Below the pieces are notes generated by a model. It was not told the DNA's origin, did not search any database, and worked only from the letters and a program-made list of their open reading frames with translations. Position numbers and translations under genes: made by a program. From contig ML986666.1 in assembly GCA_010094045.1 (NCBI GenBank), positions 62,001-126,000 on the forward strand: a stretch of 64,000 nucleotides of DNA. Reading direction: 5' to 3'. Position 1 is the stretch's first letter, and each line of letters starts with the position of its first letter. This document shows, piece after piece, positions 47,725-60,900 of this stretch. Source of the stretch: Lojkania enalia (Eukaryota; Ascomycota; Dothideomycetes; Pleosporales).

Positions 47725-49023
47725 ATGAGCCCCATCAGCGACCAACGACTCCAGTCCAATTCTCAGACATATACATCACATTCGAATCTACAGAGTTTCC
47801 CGCAGCCGCAAGCCTCGACCCAACAAGCCCTGCATCAAAGACTGCAACAGCAACCCTACCAAACGACCGACGGACACGGCCACAACAGCTTCATCATCGA
47901 AAACGTAACAGACGCAGACATGGCGCTCGAACCGGTCGTGCCTAGACACCTCAACTTCATTACAGGGAACAAGAACAAGCTCGCCGAAGTAAGTAGTCGC
48001 CGTCCCTAGAACATACTACAGTAGCAGGGGCATGTTTGGCCCATTCACTTTCCAAATATGCATTGCGACTTGAGCCGCAAGGGAAGAAAAGTCATCCTCA
48101 ACCAATTGCAACCGGCGGTTGCAAGTCTCCGGTAGTGTGGAGAAATGACATTGCAGGACGCCGGTAGCGTGGGTTGACACATCGTGCCCTGGCCCTACAG
48201 GGCACTCCGAATGTGTGGGCTTTTCCCAGCCCTAACATGGGTCTATCACGCTACGATGGAGGGCCTTAAATCTTTTGGCACACGCACTAACTCGATGGCT
48301 CAGGTACAAGCCATCCTAGATGGCGTGATTGAGCTGCGAAGCCAGAACGTGGATCTCGTCGAGATCCAGGGTACAGTTGAGCAAGTGACGACGGACAAGT
48401 GCCGAAGAGCCGCAGAGGCTGTAAGTCAAACCCGATAATATGGTCACGTGAATATTTGTATAGCGTGGATCACTGCTTCCAATTGCAGCTTTTCCGAATT
48501 TTGTATTGATAGATGATACAGATCCAAGGACCGGTCCTAGTAGAAGACACATGTCTCTGCTTCAAGGCCATGAATGATCTGCCCGGACCATACATGTGAG
48601 AACATTCCCCTCTTCTATATATTGTTCAATCACTGAAAAAAATTTTGGCTGCAGAAAATGGTTTATGCTGGCGCTTGGCCCCCTGGAACTTCACAAAATG
48701 CTCGACGGCTTCGAAGACAAATCCGCCCAAGCTGTTTGCACGTTCGCCTACTGCGCAGGGCCTGGGCAAGAGGTCCTATTATTCCAGGGTCGAACGGACG
48801 GCAAGCTGGTCCCGAGTCGGGGAAGTACTGTCTTTGGTGAGTTAGGTGGCTGAACCAAAATGTGATAAATAGGCTGATAGTAGATATAGGCTGGGACTCA
48901 TGCTTTGAGTACGACGGTCAGACATATGCGGAAATGGAGAAAAGCGAAAAAAACAAGATAAGCCACCGGGGCAAAGCGCTGGAGAAGCTGAAAGAATGGC
49001 TGGCCCGTAAAGTCGACATATAA
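47725..49023 (+). CDS. HAM1: Inosine triphosphate pyrophosphatase (ITPase)
   Basis: Hydrolyses ITP, dITP and XTP to monophosphates and so keeps deaminated purines out of nucleic acids. Exons 47725-47988, 48304-48420, 48522-48595, 48655-48836 and 48890-49023 join in phase to 256 residues. The core starts at [13 protein letters not shown], the nucleotide-binding SxNxxK-type loop, and continues with [48 protein letters not shown] and the final [10 protein letters not shown]. Before the core lies a Gln/Ser-rich extension of about 65 residues; the in-frame ATG at 47920 ([10 protein letters not shown]) would give the usual roughly 190-residue enzyme. Intron 1 is 315 bp, unusually long here. Confidence 0.94.
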
Positions 49024-49203
49024 AGACTGCTTCCTCAACCAATTACTGCGTAAACCTGCATGTATACCCATAGATAGCATCATCCAACCAGAAACAAAGA
49101 GTAGACATGAAGTAAAACAAATTAAAACATACAAGCAACTTACCTAGAATCCACAAAACTCTCTTATAATTACACACATGTGTACCCTACCTCCCTCCGT
49201 TAC

Positions 49204-49914
49204 TCACTCTTCCCCACCACCACCACCAACATCCCCATCCCCCCCATGATCCCTCCTCCACGCCTTCACCCACTCCTCCACCCTCCCAACATTGCCCTCC
49301 ACATCCTCCACTTCATTGCTCCTTAGCTCCACCACCACCTCCTCGCTATAGCTTGCCCGCGCCTCCTCGAGCAGGACCTGCATGATCTCGCTATCGACAT
49401 TCTCCTCGAGCTTCCTCCCCTTATAGCCCCGGGCGGTCAATCGATCATACAGCGCAGTAGTCTCGCACCGTAGCACGACTACTAGGTCGATCCAGCGCTC
49501 GGGGAACAGGTCGCAGGCATGCCAGTCCAGGATGTAGCCGCCGGTGGTGTGGATCGGTAGGGTTTCGAGGTGGTCAAGCAACTGTTCGCGCACAGAAAAA
49601 CAAGCCCAAGTTAGCCTTAAATATAATCATGCTGGCACACATAAATATTTTCCTCACATCTATCTTCTCGGTATAGAAAGATTGGCAGTGAGGTATGGTT
49701 TTGGGTTAGGGGGTGGTTGGTCGGTTACCTTATCCTCGTCCACAACCCAACTCCCCATCTCCTCGTCCCTGCCCTCGTGCAGCCCATGGTCCTTGACCAG
49801 CTGATTGATGCTCAGGTGCACGAAGCCTAGGTTCCGCGCCAGCTGCTCCGCGTGCGTCGTTTTCCCTACGCCGGGGGTGCCTGTGATGACAATGTTTGGG
49901 TTTGCGCGCGGCAT
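49204..49914 (-). CDS. FAP7: Adenylate kinase isoenzyme 6 homologue Fap7
   Basis: Nuclear P-loop NTPase that binds ribosomal protein uS11 and is needed for the last 20S-to-18S rRNA cleavage in 40S maturation; it also has adenylate kinase activity. Exons 49914-49729 and 49581-49204 join in phase to 187 residues. The Walker A loop is GTPGVGKTTHAEQLA; SINQLVKDHGLHEGRDEE, WVVDEDK, GGYILDWHACDLFPERWIDL and LRCETTALYDRLTARGYKGRKLEENVDSEI (given here in part) follow the AK6 order. The C-terminus is Gly/Asp-rich. It is convergent with HAM1, with only about 180 bp between stop codons. Identification is secure. Confidence 0.94.
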
Positions 49915-51470
49915 CGCTTCTCTCTCCTCTCTATTTTTCTCTTTCTCACTTTCCTATTATGTTTAATGATCTAGCAATTCGAGGGTCTGAGGTTTCGTTG
50001 TCAGGAGTCGGCGCAGATGAGGCGCTAAAACAACTTTTCATTCATGTATTGTGTAAAGAAAAATGCTTGCCAGTGCTGCAAAAAAAAAAAGGCGCTGATA
50101 ATCGATCGTCAAAGAGAAAGAAAAATTCCCTGTAATCTAGGTAAAAATCTTATCAATGTTCATATCCCTTCATTCCATCACCATCACCAACCCTCATCCC
50201 AAAAAATTTCCCACTCTCTCAATTTATCCGAACATCTCCCGAATCCCCACCAACCCTCCCCAAGCGATCCTCCGAGGTCATAGCCCCGCCAAAGTCCACG
50301 CCATTCCAAAATAGGAACGTGACATCCAACCACCGCACCCTTGGGAAATCCGCCATCCCATCCCTGCACTTACCGTAAGAATCTAAGATCCTTCGTGACG
50401 CGTACACATCCTAGGCCAGGGCCTACCAGGGGTACTTGTACAAAGGCATTTTTCAGCTCATAAAATTAATGGGGATGACGTTACATGGTAGTTTTAGGTA
50501 GTTTGGGCCAAGCATCACCATCGCCAACATCGCACAAGCAACGCAAAAAACTCAACCTCAAACTTCAAACCATCTCTCCAATTCTCCACAAAAAGAACGT
50601 ACAAGCAAATATCAATGATCGTAATCATGAGAGAACCATACGTACACTTCACAACCTTGCAAAATGAAATCAGAGCTAAAAAATTTCTATCCTATCCTAA
50701 CCCTATACCGATTCCATTCCGCCCGAAAAACCCCCACTCCAAAACTTTTTTGCTGCTGTAGTCTGAGAAAAGACAAAAAAAATAAAAAAATAAAATAAAA
50801 TATTTGAAGGCACTACCCCGTTCAGACACTCTCACCCTCATGCTTAATCACTCACATGCGAACATGCTAACACGCTAACATGTCCTTCACGAAACGGAAA
50901 ACCAAGCATACCACCCGTGCAAAAAAAAAAATAAATAAATAAAAATAAAATAAAAAAAATAGAGAGGTGAGGCAAGTTCCACTATTGACAAGAAAAAAAA
51001 CCCTCCCCTACCAGCACTTCTTACGCCCGACAAAGCCCAAAAATCAAAGTTCCTAGTCCTAGTCATGGGTGTGTGAATTTGCTTGCTGTATGTTGGTGGC
51101 TGTTTCATGCATGCTCCAGATATGCTTTAAAACAAGACAAAGAAAAAAAAAAAATACCAAGGGAACTGTAGTCTGGCGTTGGAGTGGGACGTATGGAAAA
51201 AATGCTAGCTCAGTTTGAGTCCCAGCTGCGTACGATTTCGATATTGGAGTATTAAGCCGTACGTTTAAAAAAAAAAAAAAAGGTAGAATAGCTCAGTGCT
51301 GGGAGTGATCGGAGAAAATTAGAGGAGAAGGGAAATAACAAAGTCAGGAGAATTCAGTAAACGGCAAGCCAGAAACCCGCCGAAAGCATCTTGATGCCGG
51401 CATCTAGATCGAAATGAACAAGCCGTATACCATCTAGCCATCAATTTCGAGCCCGCAAGGAGAGATCAAT
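49915..51470. other. A/T-rich intergenic region FAP7 / NAP1
   Basis: Contains many A-rich runs (e.g. near 50775-50805, 50925-50965, 51140-51155, 51265-51280). FAP7 promoter and NAP1 3' flank; no gene seen. Confidence 0.5.
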
Positions 51471-52978
51471 TCAACTCTGCTTGCATTCAGCAGCCTCCTG
51501 CTTCGGTTTTGTGCCATCGTTCTGCTTCGGCGTCAGATATGCAGTAAAAGATAGTTGAACGTGTCAAGAATACCTCGTCGTCTGAATCCTCGTCCTCGTC
51601 CCGGTCGTCGCTAAGCTCATCCTCGTCCTCGTCATCCTCATCTTCGAACTCACCCTCGTCGAAGTCATCGATATTCTCATACTGGAGGGCTTCGCCGGTA
51701 AACCAGTCGATTGCCCGTGGGATGAGCTTCTCTTTGATGTCCTCACCGAGCTGGTAGTCGAGCTCAAGGCGCTCCTCGATGTCTGAGGAAGCGTCCTCCT
51801 CGTCAGTTGGGGGCTTGGGTGGGTCGAAGAAGTTGAAGAAGGATTCTGTCGGAACAGTCTTCTTAACGACTCGGGTCTGTTTGGTATCTAGTCACCTATT
51901 AGCTATGGCAATCCCTCCTGGGCGGAAGTTGGTCAATCTCACTCTTATTACGCTGCTTTTTGCTCTCGATTCGGACAGTGAGATCCTTGCCAGCTTTCCA
52001 GTCGATCTTGTCGCCCTCGGCGTGGTCATAGATGAAGTCACCACCGTAGCCGTTCTCTTCTTGGTAGAAGTATGTCTTGGTGATGGTCTTGTTCGTGAAG
52101 AACTCGTTCTCATCGAACTCGAAAATCAGACGGAAGCCAGGTCGATCGAGGTATTCCATGCGGATATCAGTCAGGTGCTTGAGCGCACCCTCATCACGGT
52201 CAGTTATCATCTCGGCCAGGGAGATCTGGTTCTTCATAGCACTCAGCCAGAACTCTGGGATACCCTTGACGTTTGCGCCCTCATCCTTGTTGACTTCCTC
52301 GGCAGGAGTTTCCTCCTCTTCTTCCTCGTCATCCTTGGTCTCACCGGCTTTGACCTGGTCCTCAGAGGGCTCAGTGGCACCGTTGACAATCTTTGCACGG
52401 GACTCGTAGAGCGGGGTGAACTTGGCGAAGTACTTCTTCTCCAACTGCAGAACCTCCTCCTGAAACTCGGCTTCGAGCTTCGAATGCTCCTTCTGGATGC
52501 CTTTCAGGCCAGCAACGCGACGGCGGACCGAGGCCGGGAGGGATTCGATGTAGCCACTCGGACGGCCGACCAAGGTACCGAGTTTTGCCTGCATCATCTG
52601 CACAAGGGCTGGGTTTGCTGCGAAGAGTCCAGCGGCAGCACGCTCCATTTCCTCTGCGCGTCGAAAACTCCAAATTAGCGGTCAAGGTCAGGGAGCCGTA
52701 GCAACGCAGGGCGCGGAGGGGCAAACAGAGGAAATGCAACAACTTACCCTCCTTGATGGTGCCGACGCCAGGCTGCTGAGCGCGCGAAGATATGGGAGCA
52801 GCATTGGCAGGGGTGTTCTGCGGCGTCCTGGCGGGTAGGATGTGAGCATCGGTGACATCAACCGCGGCGATTGTTGTTACAGTCATGGTGCCGAAGCAAA
52901 AAAAGCGCGCGGTGGGGTAGAGGAGACTTACGGCGCAGATATTGAGTCGACCTTCTTGTTGCGGATCGGTTCGGACAT
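51471..52978 (-). CDS. NAP1: Nucleosome assembly protein Nap1
   Basis: Histone chaperone that carries H2A-H2B and helps nucleosome assembly and exchange; also linked to mitotic control in yeast. Five exons (52978-52932, 52827-52748, 52653-51943, 51887-51574, 51524-51471) join in phase to 401 residues. A short disordered start leads to the long dimerisation helix ([20 protein letters not shown]), the NAP earmuff ([40 protein letters not shown]) and [15 protein letters not shown], then a C-terminal acidic tail. The protein ends in CKQS, a CaaX-like farnesylation signal similar to animal NAP1L1. Length and motif order match the family. Confidence 0.96.
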
Positions 52979-53791
52979 GGTAGCGGTCGTATAGAAGGCG
53001 ATGTGAGGGGACGGCGGGCGTTGTTGGGGGGGAAAGAGGTTGTTGGTGGTTTGGTTAGGCCCAGGCGGTGCTTGTCTGCAGAATTAATTCGGCGGTTGAG
53101 CGAGGTCGCCCCTCAAGTAGCTCGCTTCGGGCTAGGCTAGTGAACTATGCTGCGGTCAAGTGCCTGCTTAGCATCCGCGAGGCCGCACGGAGAGGGCTGC
53201 AGGCAGTAGTAGGTAGTGGGCGGTTTACCGTTGCGCGGGAGAGGGCAGAGCGAGTCGTGGTGCGTAGGTTTATGTGTGTGTGGTGGGTGCGAGTCGTTGC
53301 AGGCGACCGCCTTTTCTTTGCGTGCTGGTCGCCCCGTGCCGCACGTGTTTCCATCCGATCATCACCACGAAGCCGGGAATACAGCCAAACAACACCCCCA
53401 ATACTAAATCAGCCTGCTGCATTCGGAAACTGAACTGGCCGGCATTGCCCGCCCTTGGGATGCCAATCCTACCTAGGTACCTACTAATATAGGCCTATGC
53501 GGTGCCTCTCTGTCGGTGTCTATGTCTATCCTGGTATCGAACGCCCCAAATGCCGGCTCGAGCCACATTCGCCTTCTAGAACAAAGCATAATCGACTAAG
53601 AGAAAAAAAAAAAAGGGAAAAAAAAAAAAGGAAAATTTAAGACGCCGTCGACGTCGTCGCCGCCGTCACCCCTGTCCCAGCGCCAAAAATAGAAAGCAAC
53701 GAGCCCGCTGCGTAAACATTGTTGAGCCGTCAGCCAAATCGTCTAGTCTGTCACCCTAGAACATGCATGTGCGCAACCTCGCGAGCCATCA
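52979..53791. other. Intergenic region NAP1 / transporter
   Basis: NAP1 promoter and transporter 3' flank. Two adjacent A tracts lie at about 53605-53630. No gene recognised. Confidence 0.45.
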
Positions 53792-55588
53792 TCAGTAGCC
53801 CTGGAGACGCTTCAGACGCCTCGTCGACAGCGCCGCTACGGCTGCGGAGAGCGCCCCAATGAACAGGCACACTGCGATCGCATTCGGCCCGTCTGTCGAG
53901 TGGTGCTCGTCAGGATGTGCCTCCTTGGCTAGCTCCGGGCTCTTGCCGGGCTCTAAAACAGAGAAGACGACCCACGAGATACCCGTCCCGACGAACTGCG
54001 GTAGCGTTGTATAGAGGTTCATGATGCCCAGATACACGCCCGATCCTTCTCCTGTCGTGCTGCTATGAGACTCCCCGAAGTCTTGGTTTAGATGTAGCTG
54101 GACGGGAGACTCTAGCTCTATGGAATTGCGCGCCACATGGCCATACGCGTGGTTGTTCGGTGCCGAGAGACGGTTGATCTCCACGCCCAAGAACGTAAAC
54201 GGTGCCCAGCAGCTGATAGCCCAAGAACTGTGTCCTGTATTAGCCTTGTCTTTCGGGAATATAACAGCTGATACTTACATTCCGCAGACAGCAACAATGA
54301 TGGTTGCACTCCGCAATGAGTGTACGAAAGGAGCCATGATCATGGAACTCGCAAAAATGCAGTGTGAAATGGTCCACGTGGTGAGTAAAGACGGCTTGTA
54401 TTTCTCCACCTCCACCACGAACGAAGCAATGCTAGCCGGTGGACGTGGGGTGAATCCCGGCGCTTTTTCATCCTCTGGTGACTTGACGAACCAAGGAAGT
54501 ATGACGGACATGAGGAACGTGATGGTCGAGAACGCAATCAGGGACATGCTCCCGATTCGTCCGACCTGGCCTGTCAAGTCGCCGGACGTCTTGGCTTCTG
54601 CAGGGGCATCGTAGCGTAGGTAGATTTCACCAACCCAAGTAGTGCTATAGAACAAGAAAGGAAACCATCCTAAAGGTCAAGTGTTAGCACAGACGCACCA
54701 ACTATGCTTAGATGACTGACCAATCCAAGCCCAAAATTGGACAAAGCAAATAGCTGCAATCCCCTTGGGTAGAGTTGTGGCCGTCTTGAAGATGGTTTGT
54801 AGCACCTGCATTACTCCCAATTCTTCTTGCTCGTCTCGGCCATTGCTGATCAATACTCTCTCAGTGACGGCCCACGAAGTGATACCGACTGTGAGGCACA
54901 ACGCGAGCGCAGCCACAGCAGTCAATTGCTTGAACTGCGTATCGCCGAGCATTGGTCCGAACACCTTTGCCAGATCGATGGCCCCAGCTCCATATCCGAC
55001 CAAGTGCCCGACCGCAACCATCCGGCTCGCCCAGCTACTACCCTGTTGTTGCTTTGGGATAGGGAGCGTGTCTACAACCAGCCCTCTGCAGCTTGCCTGT
55101 ACCGCATTTATAGCAAAGTCTATGCCGTAGATAGAGATCACCGCCAATGCGATTGTAGCCTCCCTTATCGCCTCTTTCTCAGTCACAAACATCTTGACCA
55201 CCTCTCTCGTCCAGCCCAATAGAAGCAGACACAACGACACCAGTATAGTTCCGCCCACCATGAAAGGCCGTCTTCGCCCATACCGACTCTTCGATCTGTC
55301 TGCGATGACCCCTACTATGGGCTGCATGATGAGGCCAGATAGCGGACCGGCGATCCAGACGAGCGAGATCTTGGACTTGGTGAGGCCGAGTTCGAGGAGG
55401 TATGGCGTGCAATATGTCATTTCAACACCCCACGTGAACCTGGGCGGAAGTCAGTGGTGCATTGGCCCTGTGTCAACTGGGCAAACATACTGGAGCCCTA
55501 TCAAGGAGGCAGTGAGGAGGGCCATTCGCATCGACTCAGACGACCCCTTGATTGCCGGCGTGCCCGTCCATTGCGCTGCGGAAGGCAT
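53792..55588 (-). CDS. Sucrose / alpha-glucoside-type MFS transporter (SUT family)
   Basis: Predicted proton-sugar symporter of the plasma membrane, related to plant SUTs and fission yeast Sut1, which take up sucrose or maltose. Exons 55588-55491, 55439-54721, 54669-54279 and 54227-53792 join in phase to 547 residues with about 12 hydrophobic helices. Helix 1 carries LQFTWGVEMTYCTPYLLELG; helices 2-3 carry WIAGPLSGLIMQPIVGVIAD and the loop SKSRYGRRRPFMVGG, all hallmarks of the family. The central loop and the SWAISCWAPFTFLGVEINRL segment follow the same pattern. The start codon is the first ATG in the frame that gives an in-phase splice. Substrate is inferred from the family only. Confidence 0.9.
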
Positions 55589-56980
55589 CCCGCCCCTCTC
55601 CACTTGCTCTCAGCAATTGTCCGGCTCTAATGTCGCTCGCGTGCTCAGCAATTGCGCCCCTAGAAATGGGTTACAAGCGTTATGATAGTTGCATTGGGTG
55701 TAGTGGGACGTCTGCTCAGTTATGACACAGGTCGAGAAATAGGCACAGCACAGGTGAAAGGTCAGAAATGGCTGTTTGCTAGTGAGGACAACTTGATTTT
55801 ATTGAGAATCTGCCTGAATCGCAGTTCTGGCTGTAAGGGGACGTCAGCTTGGGAGTGGCTTGGCTTCGTTCAACCGGGGTACGTACTCCAAAATTAGTTG
55901 CGGTTTGACGCCTCAACATCATGGCACGGACCACGTCCTGTCGCAGATAGCCAGCTTCGGGCTAGCTTGCACCGAGCCAGACTTGATATATACCTGTAAT
56001 CACCTCGAATTTGACTTCTGATTCGAATCTGCCAATTTCATTTAATATTGGCTATCGTGATACGCAGGTGGACTTCAGCTGAGTTCGGCACGCTTCCTGT
56101 AGATTGTACGCGTGTACTACAGGACTAAACCCCATATTCCCCACACCGAAGCCCGGTCTCCGGCTAGGCGTTAGGCCACGGACGGGATTCTCGACATCCC
56201 GACTCTCGCCCATCATCCAAGTTGCGCTCAAGGTTTCGTATGTAATTCTTAGCATAACGTCTCTGCGACGGCGAGGTTTGTGCAAAGCAATTGACATCTG
56301 ATGCAAGTTTGCAATTGCCTGAAGACATTGATAAACGCTCCCAAGCGAAGTGCCTCTAGCCGTTCTCTGATTTGGAGCTTTATTTCCGTCCAGGGCGACG
56401 CGATTCATTGCTAGAACATTATTAGCCTCAGCATACGAGGACTCGCGATAAATGAGCTCACAATTTTTTCCTGGTCTTCGCTCGCTCCCAGTTCGTATAT
56501 CATTTCGTCCATTCAAGTCCCAAAACCATATTCCAGGTAGTGCATTCCCTTGTATTGAACACTATCTAGCATCATGGCAGTAACGACCTTCGACCACCTA
56601 ATTCTTTTTCAGGTGTCCCAAAACTATCCTTAAGTTATCCGTAGGCAGTGTCCGAACCGAATCTTCAACGAACGCAACCTTAAAGTTACCGGACAGAGTT
56701 ACAGTCAAAGAAGCGTATGGCCTTAATTCGAGAGGGCATAATGTTCCTAAAGTCACATATTAGTGACGGGCATACCACATGCACAAGGTAAACTATTTTG
56801 CAACATGATCGCCGGTTATAGAACCCACGTTATTGAGGTGAACATCTAATCTATATAGCATCAGCAACAGATTAAATGGTATGAATTAAATGACAAAATG
56901 GCATCAAGAGTAGTTAAACTCGAAAGAACAAAGTAATAGGCTATCTATAACATCGCCAAACTCCGTAGCACCCTCCCCAT
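55589..56980. other. Intergenic region transporter / SDR
   Basis: Contains a 154-residue minus-strand open frame (56516-56052) without recognised motifs, not called as a gene. The rest becomes AT-rich towards 56900. Confidence 0.45.
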
Positions 56981-57969
56981 CTATGCGGCAGAAGAGCCAT
57001 CACCAACCCTGAGCCCCCATTTCAAAAGATCCTGTTCTTCGATACTGTCCTTCTTCTCCAATAACTCCTCAACATCCCACGTCGCTGACAGCAGCCTCCC
57101 ATTCAGCCACATTCTCTTCTCCTTGCTCAACCACACACAAAAGGCTCCGCACAACCCCGGATCGTCTGTAAGGTCTACGGAAAAAGTCAGCTGCTATGCT
57201 TTTTTTCTTCTCTCCGGATTGATTCATAAATCATACACGGCCTAAAGCTCTCCGGGGTCGTTGAGTCCGCCATCTCGGTCAGAACAGCGCCAGGATGCAC
57301 GGCCACGGCGAGTATGCCATCACTCGCATACTGCTCGGATATAAACTCGATCAGCCGGCTTTGCGTGAACTTGCTAAGGCAATACGCCGTGTTGGCAATG
57401 TGGCCCTTGATGATACAAGCCGCAAAAGAGCCCACCGCGACAAACGTCTTCGCGCCATTCTCGCTTCGTGCCAGCAAGGGGATGAAGTAGTGCGCCACAA
57501 GATAGGTCCCCTGCACGTTGACGGCAAAGACATCCTGGAAGTCCTGTGGCGATCCCTCGTCGACCTTCAGCACCACGGGGCCCGAGTATCCAGAGTTAAG
57601 GATCAGAACGTCCAGTCGGCCGTAGTCGACTGCAACCCTCCGGGCGATCTGTGAAACGCTTTCTGCGGATGTGATGTCACAGGGTAGCGTCGCAGTGGCC
57701 GTCGACGGATTGATTTCCCGAACCCGGTCTTCGACGGTTGAGAGATGCTGGGATGAGGATGCTCGAGCGACGAGGATTAGAGTCGAGGCCCCGGCTTGGG
57801 CGTAGGCGTATGCGATAGAAGCTCCTATGCCTCGAGATGCTCCGATTATGCATACAGTTAAGGGAGTCGTTAATTTATTGGCCAGAGGTTCGAGTAGTCT
57901 AGTTGGTTTGGAACGATAGGTCTTCGTGAATCGGTCTGCAAGGACAACGTCTGGGGTTCGGGGGGGCAT
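56981..57969 (-). CDS. Short-chain dehydrogenase/reductase
   Basis: NAD(P)-dependent oxidoreductase of the classical SDR family. Exons 57969-57237 and 57174-56981 join in phase (donor GTATGA) to 308 residues. The cofactor loop is GASRGIG (about residues 43-49), LILNSG is the NAG-like motif, the catalytic Ser lies in VAVGSFAA and the Tyr-Lys pair is YCLSK. The basic residue after the second strand is in VARASSS, which suggests NADP(H) use. The second exon restores the usual C-terminal FCVWLSKEKRMWLNGRLLSA and WDVEELL seen in fungal SDRs. Substrate is unknown. The gene stands alone between a sugar transporter and an AT-rich block. Confidence 0.9.
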
Positions 57970-60900
57970 GATTGGGTGTACTTAGACAGTTCTTGATACG
58001 TTGTTGACATTAATAGTGGACTAGCTGAACCGTCGTAGTTTTAGGATCTTAATCCTATTATATTGAGAGTATTAGTTACACTCATTATGAGTCAGCTTGA
58101 TTTGCCCGAGACAGATCGGCAGCTAGCGATTATTCAGATTAGCGATTTTATAAGTATCTTGCATGACGTAGGCTTCTTTTTCGTTTAGTTATCGTTTCGA
58201 CTAGAGCTGTATTGAGCTTGATCGTACGTCTAGTTTCAACGACCAGATTCCCAATTATATATCTCAGTGTATAATAATAATACTGATTATACCGAACATA
58301 TACTACAACTAATAAGAGAGAGAGACGTCTTAAGCTGAAACATATAACCTGCCGCTATTGTATCCTAGTATGTTTAGTAAGTTGGAGTCCCACGAAGAGT
58401 TGCTAATCACAAAATATTTCGAATAAGAATTCATAAAGTTCGTTTAATAACCAACCCAAACAACAGACTCTCAAGAGAGATTTTTATTCTTCGGGTCTTG
58501 TAGTACGTCTATTGGTAACAATACGAGAACTAATGCTACAGCTAAATATGAGTTGAAGGTCGTCAAATGGGGTATGATTCAAATTGCCACCTCTTTCAAT
58601 ACAAGGCTACTATTATGAATTCCCCAATTAGTTTAGTAGCTGTAAAATTAATATTTTGCTTTCTTTTCCCCATTCTTGGAAAGTTGAATATGAATGATTA
58701 TCACATAGTAGGTAGTAGAACACTGAGATAAGTTTTTTCTTCCTTCTTTTGCTCGTCAGTAACCTTTAAGAAACAGCATTGTAAGATTTCCATATAAACT
58801 ATCAGCGCATCTTCCCGCCTATTATTACATTACTAAGAGAGAATCATATTTGAGAGCGGCTTTTGCGGTCGATACATGGAAGGGCCAGAAGTAGTCGCGC
58901 CTCGCAGCGGCGCGGCAGTCTCAACGACAAAGTCGTTATCACTTATCCACCAAGGAATTTCACACTCTCAATGCACTATTAAAATTGCAAATGGCAGCAG
59001 CACTGTTGATTACGTCATTGCTCTTCTTGCCCCTAGCTTTCTATCTCTTGTCCTCCGCAAATTACAGATTCAATTTGCGTAAAGCTTAAGGTTCACCACC
59101 GTCAGGTCTGCGCTTCCTTCCTTAAATTGGCCGCATGATAGTTTTTGCCAAATGGAATAAGGCACTAGCGGACGGCTTGACGTAAGCTGAACTTATCTAG
59201 AGCTGAGATCTATATAGTGTATTGCTCGAATACTATACTAGGCAATATGCTAACCCAAAAGGCGCCGTTTATTATTTCAAAAGCTTGAGCTTCGGTTTCG
59301 TGCTTTTGTCCAGGGCTACCTTGATTCGTAAAGTACTCTCAGCCGCAAACCATTTTGACTGGAATTAGATAAATGCACTTCTCTTCAGTGGCATGTTTGG
59401 AGGCTCACAAAGTGTAGTCAAAGCCCTTTGACAGGATATCTAGGGGAATCGGAGTAAAGCTTTACCTTGGCAGGAACGTACATCCAGGCCAGCGCTTGCT
59501 TCGTAACTAGATACTCCTCTCCTCGGATGCTTTCTCGCGGGTTAACCTTAACGAATGGATTCCAGGATTTCAGGATTCTAGCAAAATCTCCAAGAATGGT
59601 GCAAGTCGACTTCTATTGGCTCCGGCTAGATATAAATTCCAGAGTTGTGCGAGACTTCTTGTTCACGCGTAGCATTGACTCGTTCTTTGGAAAATCTCTG
59701 CGTAGGCTGAATCTGCACTTGGAGAAGTACTTCTAGGAATACAATGACAACATTAGTCTCTTAGCGACACCAATGTCGTCACTGCTGGTGTCTAACGCTA
59801 CCAAATCCCGCGATTCCTGTTATGCACCATTAAGAAGTGGAAGCAGCATGTTGCAAAGGAGAGTGAAGGCATAGAAGTGGCTAATGGTGCAACATCGGAC
59901 CAAGATTGGGGTTTAGCGACAATTCGTTGCCGAAACAAACTCTTGGATGCCATTAAAGGCTTGTTTGATGGGAATAATAGGGCTTCTATAGATATCTCTC
60001 TTATTCTGGCGCAAGTGAGGCGAAACGGCATGCCAAGGGCTGGCACTAATGACTTCGGTATATTAGACTCATATCAAACATGTTACTAGTGTTTTTCCGG
60101 TATCTATTTGAAGTTCTAGCATCAGATGGACTCACCGAGCGCTGTCAAAAAGGACTTTAACAGCTAAGGGTGGATTCTAGTCCCATTCGCAGATCCAAAT
60201 ATGATCCTGTTCAGCTCACGAATAACCCTTTACTCCAAATCAATCTACGCTAAAACACTACGCCTACACGTAATAATTCAATTCATGGGGACCGTTAAGA
60301 AGGAACACTGCGTCAACAACTGGCTATTGCAACACAACTAAGATATGATAATATCAAGTCACATTGAACATATTAGTACACAATGATGGGATAGCGATGA
60401 CGGTAAACACAAAGCTATAGGCTTCCGGCCGGGTCGTTTCTTGGTGGGTGAGGGAAATGGGAAAGGTGGGCTGCACATGAAATTCTCATTGGATGGGAGA
60501 CAGCGCCTGTGGATTCTATTTCGAGTTGGGAGAACATATGTGTCCTAGTAGACATTTCGCAAAGTGGGAGATGATAATCAATTTTTTAGTCCTTGTTTCT
60601 ATGTTTGCCTTCGAACTACTCTCTCCGAAAAGCTAGTGACTAGGGAATGGTTTGGATAGATACGGTTTTGGCACTCAACAGCCGAAGCAGAAGAAACCCT
60701 TTCCAATTAGACGGAGGTAGGTACTTGTGGGAGTAGTGAAGATTCCATAGATAAATTGCCGATTTTGTCGGCACTTGTCCCTTGAAAGAACTATGTTTCG
60801 ATGAGAGGGCTAATATTGATGCTGGAGGTGGTCTTGCTTTGAGAAATGTTCTACTCTATGTAAATAGTCTCAACTTACGTTCCATCAGGGCTAACCATAA

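Noticed and set aside
51779..52678. 299-residue plus-strand frame
   Set aside because: Antisense shadow of NAP1, caused by its acidic GAA/GAG-rich codons.
55920..56045. Possible tRNA gene (B-box-like GATTCGAATC near 56021)
   Set aside because: No matching A box, anticodon stem or acceptor stem could be built around it.
56052..56516. 154-residue minus-strand frame
   Set aside because: No recognised motif or intron signal; composition like neighbouring non-coding DNA.
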